From CAVUMR01 sp963742715 (GTDB lineage Bacteria; Actinomycetota; Actinomycetes; Mycobacteriales; Micromonosporaceae): a DNA stretch of 64,000 nucleotides. The stretch covers positions 1,302,001 through 1,366,000 of the forward strand of contig CAVUMR010000002.1 in the NCBI GenBank assembly GCA_963742715.1, in the 5' to 3' direction. Of the stretch, positions 25,032 to 33,684 are shown one piece after another. The position numbers and the translations under genes were made by a program. Numbering within the stretch: the first letter of the stretch is position 1; each line of letters begins with the position of its first letter. The notes beneath the pieces were generated by a model. It saw nothing but the letters and a program-made list of their open reading frames with translations. It made no database searches and had not been told where the DNA came from.

Positions 25032-25511
25032 TCAGCCGGTCAGGCAGAAGGCGAGCCGACCGGTGCCATAGCCCGGTACGTCGACGGCGAGATCGAGCCG
25101 TCGGCGCGGCGAGAGCAGGTGGCCGGCGGTCTCCTGGTGACCGGGTTGATCGACGAGCATCGTCTCCAGCATCCGGACGTGCTCGAGTTCCTGGTCGCAG
25201 AGCAGTACCGCCATCACGTTGAAGACCTCGGCGACGTTCTCCAGCAGCATGGTCGACAGCGACCCGTGCGCCACGCACGCCTCGGCGTGGCTGGCCGGTA
25301 CCAGGCCGATCGCGGCGCCCAGTCGGGCGGCCAGCTCGAGATCGAATCCGGCCACCGCCGCGGTACGCAGCCAGTCGTTCACGTAGATCCCCGCCACCGC
25401 GCCGGCCAGATCCACGGCCGTCCACGGAACCGCGGACGCCACGACGACCGGCCGGCCGAGCAGTCCGTCGTACAACTCCTTGACCGACCTCGCGGTAGGT
25501 AGCGCGTGCAT
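25032..25511 (-). CDS. CheX-like protein, second copy
   Basis: Protein of 159 aa from ATG at 25511. It is about the length of CheX and shows a possible phosphatase motif E-x-x-N in NVAEVFNVMAVLL (around residues 93-105), which aligns with the GELxN region of CheX/CheC. The rest is strongly diverged from the first copy at 25879-26379. CheX proteins dephosphorylate CheY-P. It lies eight bases after the second cheY and ends the operon. It could be a CheX-type phosphatase or a degenerate binding protein. Confidence 0.55.
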   Translation of the reverse strand: MHALPTARSVKELYDGLLGRPVVVASAVPWTAVDLAGAVAGIYVNDWLRTAAVAGFDLELAARLGAAIGLVPASHAEACVAHGSLSTMLLENVAEVFNVMAVLLCDQELEHVRMLETMLVDQPGHQETAGHLLSPRRRLDLAVDVPGYGTGRLAFCLTG

Positions 25512-25519
25512 CCTTCACC

Positions 25520-25882
25520 TCATCCGAGGAGTGGTTCCAGCACCCGCCCGAATTCGTCGGCGGTGAACGGCTTGGTGATCATAAAGAGCGCCCCGGCCTC
25601 AAGTGCCGTTTCGCGCATCTTGCTCGACGCTTCCGAGGTGACGAACACGAACGGCACCTGATGTCCGGCGCTGCGCAGCGCGTACAGCAGCTCGAGCCCG
25701 GACATCTGCGGCATGTTCCAGTCGGACAGTACGACGCCGGGATTCTCGAGAAGCACCGCCTCGTACGCCCGCCGGCCGTTCTCCGCCTCGATCAGTTCGT
25801 GGCCGCGGAATCCCGCCTGCCGCAGGGTACGCGCGACGATCTGGCGCATCACCCGACTGTCGTCGGCGATCAGGATCTTCAT
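25520..25882 (-). CDS. cheY: CheY-like response regulator, second copy
   Basis: Protein of 120 aa consisting of a single receiver domain, from ATG at 25882. The acidic pocket is D7-D8, the phosphorylation site D54 (LSDWNMPQMSG), the switch Thr/Ser in FVTSEAS and the conserved lysine in ITKPF. Receiver-only proteins next to cheA carry the signal to the flagellar motor. The start overlaps the preceding cheX stop by four bases. Which of the two CheY proteins contacts the motor cannot be read from sequence. Confidence 0.88.
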   Translation of the reverse strand: MKILIADDSRVMRQIVARTLRQAGFRGHELIEAENGRRAYEAVLLENPGVVLSDWNMPQMSGLELLYALRSAGHQVPFVFVTSEASSKMRETALEAGALFMITKPFTADEFGRVLEPLLG

Positions 25883-26379
25883 GCGGCTCGTCCGCTGAGG
25901 TTGGTCGTGCTGCGGTGCACGTCGGTACGGCTCTGCAGCACCGCGATGCTCAGCGGCTCGCCCTGCCAGGCCACGGCCAGGTGACAGATCTCCTCGGCGG
26001 CCGGCCAGCGGCGGCGGTAGTCGACGGACGCCACCCCGGGCAGGGACAGCGTGCAGGACGGCGCGAGCAGGCTCTTGACGTTCCCGCCGAGCACGTTCGC
26101 CAGTTCCCCGAGCGCGTCGCGTACGTCGCCATGGGTGACCTCGGCGAGCGGGGTGCCCAGCAACGACGCCGCGGCGAGGCTGGCCGTGGCCGACGAGCAG
26201 GCCAGTACGACCAGGCCCTGCCAGCCGCCGGAGACCGACACCCAGGCGGTGACCTCGTGCCGGCCGGGCTCGCGGTAGCCGGCCGGCTGCCGCACCAGGC
26301 TGTCCGGATCCAGGTAGCACGACCAGATGTCGGCGGCGATCGCGAACAGCTCGTTCGGCCCCAGCGGCTCGGCGGTCAT
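25879..26379 (-). CDS. cheX: CheX-like CheY-P phosphatase, first copy
   Basis: Protein of 166 aa from ATG at 26379. The active-site helix ALGELANVLGGNVKSLL (about residues 85-101) carries the E-x-x-N pair used by CheX and CheC for CheY-P hydrolysis. The overall order of strands and helices fits the CheC/CheX fold. It overlaps the genes on both sides by four bases and sits between two cheY genes, so signal termination is its expected role; no cheZ or cheC gene was seen here. Confidence 0.72.
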   Translation of the reverse strand: MTAEPLGPNELFAIAADIWSCYLDPDSLVRQPAGYREPGRHEVTAWVSVSGGWQGLVVLACSSATASLAAASLLGTPLAEVTHGDVRDALGELANVLGGNVKSLLAPSCTLSLPGVASVDYRRRWPAAEEICHLAVAWQGEPLSIAVLQSRTDVHRSTTNLSGRAA

Positions 26380-26762
26380 CGGGCCGACCCGGTCGGGATC
26401 AGCCCGAGGAGCTCCAGCTTGCTGGCCAGGGACTCCGCGGTGAACGGCTTGATCAGGTACTCGTGTGCGCCGGCGGCCAGCGCGCGCACCAGTTGCCGGC
26501 GCTCGCCCTCGGTACTGACCATCAACAGCGTCATGCCGCGCAGCCGCTCGTCGGCCCGGATCGCGGTGATCAGTTCCAGCCCGTTCATCTCGGGCATGTT
26601 CCAGTCGATCAGGGCGAGGTCCGGTACCGGAGCGGCGGCGCTCAGCAGCTCCATCGCCTCGCGCCCGTTCGACGCGTCGCACACGTCGAAGCCGAGCCGT
26701 TGGGTGATCCGGGTGAGAATGATCCGCATCGCGCGGGAATCGTCCACCACTAGGGCCAGCAC
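26376..26762 (-). CDS. cheY: CheY-like response regulator, first copy
   Basis: Protein of 128 aa, a single receiver domain from GTG at 26762. Key residues are D7-D8, phosphoacceptor D53 (LIDWNMPEMNG), MVSTEG with the switch residue, and IKPF with the conserved Lys. It shares the DWNMP signature with the second cheY, suggesting duplication within the locus. It is placed four bases after cheR, so it belongs to the same operon as cheA and cheB. Confidence 0.88.
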   Translation of the reverse strand: MLALVVDDSRAMRIILTRITQRLGFDVCDASNGREAMELLSAAAPVPDLALIDWNMPEMNGLELITAIRADERLRGMTLLMVSTEGERRQLVRALAAGAHEYLIKPFTAESLASKLELLGLIPTGSAR

Positions 26763-26766
26763 CTGG

Positions 26767-27612
26767 TCACCTCCGATCAGTCGTGGCGGCCGGGATGGGG
26801 GAAGTCGGCCGGTACACCGACGCCTGACCCGCCGGTACCCGGGTCAGCGCGGCGTCGAGGTCCAGCGTGGTCTCGACCGCGCCGAGAAAGAGCCAGCCGT
26901 CCGGGGCCAGCAGGTCGCGGATGCGCCGCAGCGCCGACCGCTTGGTCTCCTGGTCGAAGTAGATGAGCACGTTGCGCAGGAAGATCACGTCGAAGCGGCC
27001 CAGGTTCGGCAGTCTCGTGGCGAGGTTGACCCGGTCGAACACCACCGACGACCGCAGCCGCGGCGAGATCTGCCAGCCGGTACCGACCTGGTCGAAGTGA
27101 CGGTTCCGCAGCGCCGTCGGCAGCCCCCGGCTCATCTCGACCTGGCTGTAGTGGCCCCGTTCGGCGCGCGCCACCATCCGGCCGGACACGTCGGTGGCCA
27201 GCAGGTCGTACCGCCAGCCCGCCGGCAGCGCGTCGGTGAGCAGCATGGCCAGGCTGTACGGCTCCTGACCGCTCGAGCAGGCCGCCGACCAGATCCGCAG
27301 CACGCGGCTGTCCGCGCGGGCGACCAGCAGCTCCGGCAGCACCACGTCGGTGAACGCGGCGAACGGTTTCCGGTCGCGGAACCAGGACGTCTCGTTGGTG
27401 GTGAGCGCTTCGACGATGCACCGGCGTACCTCGCCGGACGGCTCGAGGGCCACCTGGTCCAGGTACAGCGGCACGGTGGCGAACCCGGCGGCCCGGGCCA
27501 GGCCGAGCAGTCGCGCCTCGACCAGGTACCCCTTGCCGGGATCCAGCGCGATACCGGCGCCCCGGTGTACCAGGTCGCGCACGAAGGTGAACTGCGCGGT
27601 GGTGAGTCGCAT
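26767..27612 (-). CDS. cheR: Chemoreceptor methyltransferase CheR
   Basis: Protein of 281 aa from ATG at 27612; an upstream extension of the frame runs inside cheB and is not real. The N-terminal helical domain is followed by the SAM-binding domain: TNETSWFRDRKPF, LRIWSAACSSGQEPYSLAM (SAM loop), LLATDVS and FDVIFLRNVLIYFD. CheR methylates glutamates of chemoreceptors for adaptation, opposing CheB, whose gene is directly upstream. The length is normal for the family. Confidence 0.92.
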   Translation of the reverse strand: MRLTTAQFTFVRDLVHRGAGIALDPGKGYLVEARLLGLARAAGFATVPLYLDQVALEPSGEVRRCIVEALTTNETSWFRDRKPFAAFTDVVLPELLVARADSRVLRIWSAACSSGQEPYSLAMLLTDALPAGWRYDLLATDVSGRMVARAERGHYSQVEMSRGLPTALRNRHFDQVGTGWQISPRLRSSVVFDRVNLATRLPNLGRFDVIFLRNVLIYFDQETKRSALRRIRDLLAPDGWLFLGAVETTLDLDAALTRVPAGQASVYRPTSPIPAATTDRR

Positions 27613-27617
27613 CGCGG

Positions 27618-28673
27618 TCACCGCCGCCACGGGCCGGGACGGTTGTGCCACAGCCGGTCCGGCAGCATCGCGGTCAGGCCTGCCAGCGGGAGTACCGCGT
27701 CGGCCAGTCCGGCGTTCGCGACCGCGCCCGGCATGCCCCACACCACGGAGGTGGCCTGGTCCTGGACCAGGATCTCGGCTCCGGTGGACCGGAGCAGCTC
27801 GCAACCGGCCACGCCGTCATGGCCCATGCCGGTCAGTACCAGGGCCAGCGCGGCCCGGCCGTAGGTGGCGGCCACCGACCGGAACAGCACGTCGACCGAC
27901 GGCCGGCAGTAGTTCTCCGCGGCACCGTGGTGCAGTCGGGCGATCACGTGGTCGTCGTGGCGCATCACCTCGAGGTGCTCGTCGCCGGGCGCGATGTACA
28001 CCGTGCCGGCGGCCAGCCGGACGCCGTCGGTCGCCTCCCGCACGATCACCGTCGAGGCGCCGTCCAACCGCTCCGCGAACAGGCTGGTGAACACCCGCGG
28101 CATGTGCTGTACGACCAGCACCGGTACCGGGGTGTTGCCGGGCAACCCGGCCAGGAGCCTGGTCAGCGCGTCCGGCCCGCCGGTCGAGCAGCCGATCGCG
28201 ACCACGTCGACGCGGTGCCGGAGTCCGGCCGGCAGGGACCGGCGCGGCACCGGTGACGGGTCGCCCCCGGTCCGGCCGGTGGTCAGCGCGTGGATCCGCG
28301 GCACCAGTTGGTCCCGGACACCGCGTACCGACTCCTCGATGCTCACGCTGCCGGTCGGCTTGGTGACGTAGTCGGTGGCCCCGTCCAGGGCGTCCAGGGT
28401 GGCGCGGGCGCCGGCCTTGGTGAGGCTGCTGTACAGGATGACGGGCAGGTGTGGACGGTCCCGGCGCAGCGCCCGCAGCGTCGCCACGCCGTCGAGCTCG
28501 GGCATCTCCACGTCCATGATGACGAGATCCGGTCGCAGCCGGTCGACCTCGGCCAGGGCGATCCGGCCGTTGCGGGCGGTGCCCACGACCGCGATGTCCG
28601 TGTCCGTGGCCAGTGCGCGCCGGACCAGCTGCAGCGTCACGACGGAGTCGTCGACGAGCAGGACCCGGGTCAT
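27618..28673 (-). CDS. cheB: Chemoreceptor methylesterase CheB
   Basis: Protein of 351 aa from ATG at 28673 with GGAG about nine bases upstream. A receiver domain (D8, D9, phosphorylation site D54 in IMDVEMPELDG, YSSLTKAG, TKP) is joined by a linker to the methylesterase domain with its Ser-His-Asp triad: AIGCSTGGPDAL, VVQHMPR and TGMGHDG. An in-frame ATG at 28838, overlapping the mcp stop as ATGA, would add 55 Pro/Ala/Arg-rich residues. The family's usual N terminus favours 28673. It demethylates receptors when phosphorylated by CheA. Confidence 0.92.
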   Translation of the reverse strand: MTRVLLVDDSVVTLQLVRRALATDTDIAVVGTARNGRIALAEVDRLRPDLVIMDVEMPELDGVATLRALRRDRPHLPVILYSSLTKAGARATLDALDGATDYVTKPTGSVSIEESVRGVRDQLVPRIHALTTGRTGGDPSPVPRRSLPAGLRHRVDVVAIGCSTGGPDALTRLLAGLPGNTPVPVLVVQHMPRVFTSLFAERLDGASTVIVREATDGVRLAAGTVYIAPGDEHLEVMRHDDHVIARLHHGAAENYCRPSVDVLFRSVAATYGRAALALVLTGMGHDGVAGCELLRSTGAEILVQDQATSVVWGMPGAVANAGLADAVLPLAGLTAMLPDRLWHNRPGPWRR

Positions 28674-28834
28674 CGCCACCGTCTCCGTCCGGGCGACGGG
28701 GCGGGCCGCCGCCCCGGCCCGATCGGCCGGCCGCTCCGCGGGTTGCGGGGTCCCGGTGGCCAGGGCGGCCCGCTCGTCCCGAGTGCGGGGGGCGGTGCCA
28801 CCGACACGGTCGACCCGCGGGACCCATTCCCCGG

Positions 28835-30502
28835 TCATACCCGGAACCTGGACACGAGTGACTGCATCTCGCTGGACATGCGCGCCAGTTCCTCGGACGC
28901 CCGGCGGGACTCCACGATGCTGCCGCTGGTCACCTGCGCGGCGTCGGCGACGCCGGACACGTTCGCGGCGATCGCCACCGAACCGGCCGCCGCGCTGCCG
29001 AGACTGCGGTTCATGTCGTTGGTGGTGGCGGTCTGCTCCTCCACCGCCGCGGCGATGATGAGCTGGTAGTCGTTGATCTTCGCGATGATCGTGCTGATCT
29101 CGGCGATCGCGTCGACCGCGCTCTCGGTGTCCCGCTGGATCGCGTCCACCTGGCGGGAGATGTCGTCGGTGGCCCGGGCGGTGCCCTGGGCGAGTTCCTT
29201 GACCTCGTTGGCGACCACCGCGAACCCCTTGCCGGCGTCGCCGGCCCGGGCCGCCTCGATCGTGGCGTTCAGCGCGAGCAGGTGGGTCTGTTCCGCGATC
29301 GTGGTGATGACCTTGACCACCTTGCCGATCTCGGACGACGACTCACCGAGCTTGGCGACCGTCTGGTTGGTCGCCACGGCCGCCAGTACCGCCTCGGACG
29401 CCACCGTCGCCGCCTCGTTGGCGTTCTGCGCGATCTCGCGGATCGAGGCGCCCATCTCGTCCGAACTGCTGGCGACCGTCTGCACGCTGCGGGACACCTC
29501 GGTGGCCGCGCTCGCCGCCTCGTCCGCCTGCACGCTCGCCTCGTCGGCGCTGGCCGCGATCTCGGTACTCATGCTGGACAGCTGTACCGCGGTCTGGGCC
29601 AGCGCTCCGGCGTTGTCCCGCAGCGCGGTCACGGTGGATCGCATCCCCGCCTGGGCGGTCGCGAACGACGCCGCCATCCGGCCGATCTCGTCCCGGGACA
29701 CGATGCCGGCGGTCGCGGTCAGGTCTCCGGAGGCCATCGCGTCCAGGGACGCGGACAGCCGGTGGAGCGGGCGGCTGATTCCCCGCGCGACCAGCATCGC
29801 GAAGACGATGGACAGCAGCAGGCCGCCGGTCAGTGAGAGCACGGTCAGCCGGGCGGCCTGTTGCTCGGCCGCCTCGGCGGCCCGCCGCAACTCGGTCGCC
29901 TTCGCCTGCTCGACCACCTCGGCGGCCACGATCGCCCTGGTCATCCCGGCGGCCAGTGGTGCTCCCTTGGCCTGGTACACCCGCTGCCAGACAGCGGTCT
30001 GGCCGCGCCTCGCCGCCGGTGCCAGCTGTTCGGTGTACAGCTGGCGGAACTCGGCCCACGAGGTGGCGAAGCTCCGCATGCTGGCGGCCGCGGCCGGATC
30101 CGGCCGGTAGTCGGCCAGAGCGCTCTCGACCCGCTGCTGGTCGCCGGCGATGTCCTCGGCGATCCCGGCCCGGCTCGTCGCGTCGGCCGCCGCGAACTGT
30201 CCGAACACGGCAAGCTGGAACTGGTTCTGGTCCGTGCGCAGGCCGAGCACCCGGCCGTACTGCACGACACCCTGCACATACATCCGGTCATTCGCCGTGT
30301 CGGTGCGTTCCAGGCCGATGTACCCGACGATGCCCACCCCGAGCGCGGCCGCGGCCACCAGACCGACGGCGAGCAGGATCTTCGTCCGGATCCGCGCGTT
30401 CGCCAGCGCGCCCGCGGGCCGACCCACGCCGGTGCGGCCGTACGGCACCGTGGTACCGGTCGGCGGCGGGCCGACGGCGGTGGTGGGCAACGAGTAGTCC
30501 AT
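28835..30502 (-). CDS. Methyl-accepting chemotaxis protein
   Basis: Protein of 555 aa from ATG at 30502. A Pro/Gly-rich cytoplasmic leader of about 35 residues precedes the first transmembrane helix (ILLAVGLVAAAALGVGIVGYIGL). A four-helix-bundle-like extracellular domain of about 150 residues follows, then the second helix (VLSLTGGLLLSIVFAMLVA), HAMP (SRPLHRLSASLDAMASGDL) and the signalling domain with its hairpin tip EQTHLLALNATIEAARAG. It is the only receptor in the locus. The ligand is unknown. The gene lies two bases after cheW. Confidence 0.93.
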   Translation of the reverse strand: MDYSLPTTAVGPPPTGTTVPYGRTGVGRPAGALANARIRTKILLAVGLVAAAALGVGIVGYIGLERTDTANDRMYVQGVVQYGRVLGLRTDQNQFQLAVFGQFAAADATSRAGIAEDIAGDQQRVESALADYRPDPAAAASMRSFATSWAEFRQLYTEQLAPAARRGQTAVWQRVYQAKGAPLAAGMTRAIVAAEVVEQAKATELRRAAEAAEQQAARLTVLSLTGGLLLSIVFAMLVARGISRPLHRLSASLDAMASGDLTATAGIVSRDEIGRMAASFATAQAGMRSTVTALRDNAGALAQTAVQLSSMSTEIAASADEASVQADEAASAATEVSRSVQTVASSSDEMGASIREIAQNANEAATVASEAVLAAVATNQTVAKLGESSSEIGKVVKVITTIAEQTHLLALNATIEAARAGDAGKGFAVVANEVKELAQGTARATDDISRQVDAIQRDTESAVDAIAEISTIIAKINDYQLIIAAAVEEQTATTNDMNRSLGSAAAGSVAIAANVSGVADAAQVTSGSIVESRRASEELARMSSEMQSLVSRFRV

Positions 30503-30504
30503 GG

Positions 30505-30966
30505 TCACTCCGACGGTTCCGTGGGGGCACCGGACGGCGGTTGCCCCGGGTTGATGGCGCGACCGATGTCGAGCGCGAGTACCAGCAGGTCGGTCAGCAT
30601 GAAGACACCGCGGATGAACCGCCTGGTCGATGGGCCCAGCGTCGCCGGTGCCGGCTGCAGCCGGTGCTGGTCGAGTTCGAGCACCTCGCCGATGGTGTCC
30701 ACCAGCAGCCCGAACGGCTCGTCGCGGTACCGCACCACCACGTTCATGGTCGCGATCCCGTTCGGCGCCGGCCTGAGTCCCAGCCGTACCCGCAGGTCGA
30801 TCGCGGGGATGACCTGACCGCGCAGGTTGAACAGGCCGCGGATGCCGGGCGGCGCGAGCGGTACCGGGGTGCACCCGCTGAACCGGTGCACCTCCTGCAC
30901 GGTGCGCACGTCGACGCCGAACAGGTCGCCGGCGACGGCGAACGTGGCGTACTGCTGGCTGGTCAT
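30505..30966 (-). CDS. cheW: Chemotaxis coupling protein CheW
   Basis: Protein of 153 aa from ATG at 30966. The CheW fold is evident from FAVAGDLFGVDVRTVQEV, PGIRGLFNLRGQVIPAIDLRVRLGL and FGLLVDTIGEVLEL. CheW links CheA to receptors. It lies 17 bp after cheA and two bases before the receptor gene. The C-terminal 15 residues are Pro/Glu-rich and extend beyond the usual domain. Confidence 0.93.
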   Translation of the reverse strand: MTSQQYATFAVAGDLFGVDVRTVQEVHRFSGCTPVPLAPPGIRGLFNLRGQVIPAIDLRVRLGLRPAPNGIATMNVVVRYRDEPFGLLVDTIGEVLELDQHRLQPAPATLGPSTRRFIRGVFMLTDLLVLALDIGRAINPGQPPSGAPTEPSE

Positions 30967-30982
30967 GAGGCGCGGCCCGTCA

Positions 30983-33406
30983 TCAGGCGCTCAGCATCAG
31001 TGGCAGGGCGAGGTCGACGTCGACTCCGCGGATGGCAGCGGTCAGGTCCAGCACCTCGGTGACGCGGTCGTCGATCACCGAGGCGTGGTGCCGGCCGTTC
31101 GTGCCCGGCTCGTCGTCGATGTCGATGATGTCGACGATCTTCGGTACCGCCAGCGCGACCGTCCGGTCGCCGCTGCGGCACACCACCGCGCTGATCGTGT
31201 CGCCGCTGTCCTCGTGCTCGATGCCGAGCACTGTGCCGACCCGTACCAGCGGCAGCACCTGGTCCCGGTGCCGGACCACCTCCCGCCGGCCGACCCGCTC
31301 GACGTGGTCGGCCGGGAACTCCTCCAGCCGCAGGATCGTCTCGAGCGGGATGGCCACCCGCCGGTCCCCGAACGCGGTGAGCAGCACCCGCCGGGTCCGT
31401 GCCGCCGGTGGCGCGTACTCCGGCTGCGGCCCGGTCGGCTGACCGGCGGTACCGGCGTCGCCGGTGAGGTGGGCGCGCCGGGCCAGCGTGGCGGTGTCGA
31501 GAATCAGCGTGACCGAGCCGTCGCTGAGGATGGTCGCGCCGGCGTACACGCCGATATCCCGCAACAGGCTGCTCAGCGGCTTGACCACGATCTCCTCGGT
31601 GTCCATCACCCGGTCCACGACGAGCCCGAACTGTCGACCCTCGGCGTGTACGACGACGATGTAGGCGCCGTCGGACTGGGTCCCGACCGGCAGTCCGAGG
31701 CTCGCGTCGAGGTCGACCAGCGGCAGCAGGTGGCCGCGCAGCCGTACCACCGGTGCCCCGGATACCCGCTCGATCGCCTGATGACCGGTGGCGCCGGCGT
31801 ACACCAGCTCGTCGACCGACCCCTGCGGGATGGCGTACCGCTCGCCGCCGCACTGCACGGTGAGCACCTGCAGGATGGCCAGCGTGAGCGGGACGGTGAG
31901 GCGCCAGAGGGTGCCCACGCCCGGGGTGGAGTCGACCTCGATGGTGCCGCCGATGCGCTCGATGTTCGTCTTGACCACGTCCAGGCCGACACCGCGCCCG
32001 GACACGTTGGTGACCGCGGCGGCGGTGGAGAAACCGGGCTTGAACAGCAGTGCCAGCAGGTCGGCGTGGCCCATCCGGGCCAACTCGTCGGGGCCGATCA
32101 AGCCGCGGTCGACGGCGACCCGGCCGATGCGCTCCGGATCGAGTCCGGCGCCGTCGTCGCCGACCTCCACGACCACGTGCCCGCCCGCGTGGTACGCCCG
32201 CAGCACCAGCGTGCCTTCCGGGTTCTTGCCCTTGGCGGTGCGTACCGACGGAAGCTCCACGCCGTGGTCGACCGCGTTGCGGACCAGGTGCAGCAACGGA
32301 TCCCGGATCGCTTCGAGCAACCCGCGGTCGAGCCCGGTCTCACTGCCTTCCATCACCAGCCGTACCTGCTTGCCGCAGGCACCGGTCAGGTCGCGGAGTA
32401 CCCGCGGGACCTTGCTCCACATGTGGTCGATGGGCTGCATGCGCGTCTTCATGACGCTCTCCTGCAGCTCGCTGGTGATCAGGTTGAGCCGCTGGGTACT
32501 CGCCGCCAGTACCGGATCGCTGTGCGGGTCGATCCCCCGCACGAGCTGGTTGCGGGTGACGACCAGTTCGCCGACCAGCCGCATCAGGCCGTCCAGCAGG
32601 GCGGTTTCCACCCGTACCGAAATCTCGGCGTTGCCCCAGCGGCGTTGCGCCGCGAGCACCGCCGCGACCGCTTCCGGGTCGGCGCCCTCGTCCTCGATCA
32701 GGATGGTGCCCAGTGGCCGGGTGTCGCCGGCGGCCTGGCGCTGGATGACCGACGCGACGGTGGCGGCGGTCGCCACGCCGCTGTCGACCAGCAGTTGGCC
32801 GAGCGGTGGCCGGTCGCTCGTCTCCACCGTGCGTTCCGGGTTCGGGTCGCCGGGGGAGTCGCGGCGCCCGGTACGCCGATCCACGGCCGGTCCAGCCGGC
32901 CGGCCGGCGACCGGTGGAGCGACCGGCTCGACCGGCGCCGCGGCCTGTTCGACCGCTGTGGCCTGTCCGACCGGCGCTGTGGCCTGTCCGACCGGCGCGG
33001 TGGCTCGCTCGACCTCGGGTTCGTCGGACACGCAGGCGGTGAGCGCCGCCACCGTGGCACCGATCTCGATGTGTCCCTCGGTACCGGTCTGCTCGATCGA
33101 GGTCAGCAGCGCCCGTACCGTGTCCACCAGCCGCAGCAGCGCGTCGGTACCGGCCTGATCCATCACCTGCACGCCGTCCCGGTACCGGGCCAGCAGCGAC
33201 TCGCCCGCATGGGTCAACGTCTCGAGCTGGTTGAACGCGAGGAACCCGCTCGTCCCCTTGATGGTGTGGATGGTGCGGAAGACGCTCGACAGCCGCTCGC
33301 GCGAGGTGGGGACCCGCTCCAACTCGAGCAGGTCGCGGTCGAGCTCGTCGAGGTTCTCGCGGCTCTCCGCGAGGAACTCCGGAACGATTTCGTCCAGTTC
33401 TTCCAT
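30983..33406 (-). CDS. cheA: Chemotaxis histidine kinase CheA with two C-terminal CheW-like domains
   Basis: Protein of 807 aa from ATG at 33406. The HPt domain carries the phosphorylated histidine H47 (RTIHTIKGTSGF). A low-complexity linker with ATAPVGQ repeats and a small helical segment replaces an evident P2. Dimerisation and ATPase domains follow (LMRLVGELVVTRNQL, HLVRNAVDHGVEL, DDGAGLD, GRGVGLDVV). Two CheW-like domains end the protein, beginning at about residues 520 and 680. CheA phosphorylates CheY and CheB. The second CheW domain and the absent P2 are unusual. Confidence 0.93.
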   Translation of the reverse strand: MEELDEIVPEFLAESRENLDELDRDLLELERVPTSRERLSSVFRTIHTIKGTSGFLAFNQLETLTHAGESLLARYRDGVQVMDQAGTDALLRLVDTVRALLTSIEQTGTEGHIEIGATVAALTACVSDEPEVERATAPVGQATAPVGQATAVEQAAAPVEPVAPPVAGRPAGPAVDRRTGRRDSPGDPNPERTVETSDRPPLGQLLVDSGVATAATVASVIQRQAAGDTRPLGTILIEDEGADPEAVAAVLAAQRRWGNAEISVRVETALLDGLMRLVGELVVTRNQLVRGIDPHSDPVLAASTQRLNLITSELQESVMKTRMQPIDHMWSKVPRVLRDLTGACGKQVRLVMEGSETGLDRGLLEAIRDPLLHLVRNAVDHGVELPSVRTAKGKNPEGTLVLRAYHAGGHVVVEVGDDGAGLDPERIGRVAVDRGLIGPDELARMGHADLLALLFKPGFSTAAAVTNVSGRGVGLDVVKTNIERIGGTIEVDSTPGVGTLWRLTVPLTLAILQVLTVQCGGERYAIPQGSVDELVYAGATGHQAIERVSGAPVVRLRGHLLPLVDLDASLGLPVGTQSDGAYIVVVHAEGRQFGLVVDRVMDTEEIVVKPLSSLLRDIGVYAGATILSDGSVTLILDTATLARRAHLTGDAGTAGQPTGPQPEYAPPAARTRRVLLTAFGDRRVAIPLETILRLEEFPADHVERVGRREVVRHRDQVLPLVRVGTVLGIEHEDSGDTISAVVCRSGDRTVALAVPKIVDIIDIDDEPGTNGRHHASVIDDRVTEVLDLTAAIRGVDVDLALPLMLSA

Positions 33407-33408
33407 GG

Positions 33409-33684
33409 TCACCGGCTCGGTGGTGGGTCGTCGGGCTCCGGCAGGACATGCTCGGCGACCGCGGTGGAGTGGCTCATCGACCGGCGCCGGTGACTGCCGT
33501 GGAGCAGCGCGTCCAACATGGCGAGCATCGCGGCGGCGGCCAGTACCGCCAGCAGGTACCGCAGCATCGCGCTTGTCGGGTCCAGCTGGTGCTGGACGAA
33601 CGCCCGCCACAGGGCGGGTCCGGCCAGCAGCGCGGCGAGCAACAGAGTGCTGGGCCGGGTGACCCTAGCCAGCGTGGCGCGCAT
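33409..33684 (-). CDS. Small two-helix membrane protein in the flagellar locus
   Basis: Protein of 91 aa from ATG at 33684, with ribosome site GAGAGGTGGG; earlier in-frame ATGs at 33702 and 33717 lie inside the FlhF-like gene. Two hydrophobic helices occupy about residues 12-27 and 41-60, and the C terminus is polar. The start lies 20 bases inside the FlhF-like gene, and the stop lies directly before cheA, so translation is coupled to both. No family is recognised. It is not an FlhG/MinD-like ATPase, which often follows flhF. Confidence 0.6.
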   Translation of the reverse strand: MRATLARVTRPSTLLLAALLAGPALWRAFVQHQLDPTSAMLRYLLAVLAAAAMLAMLDALLHGSHRRRSMSHSTAVAEHVLPEPDDPPPSR

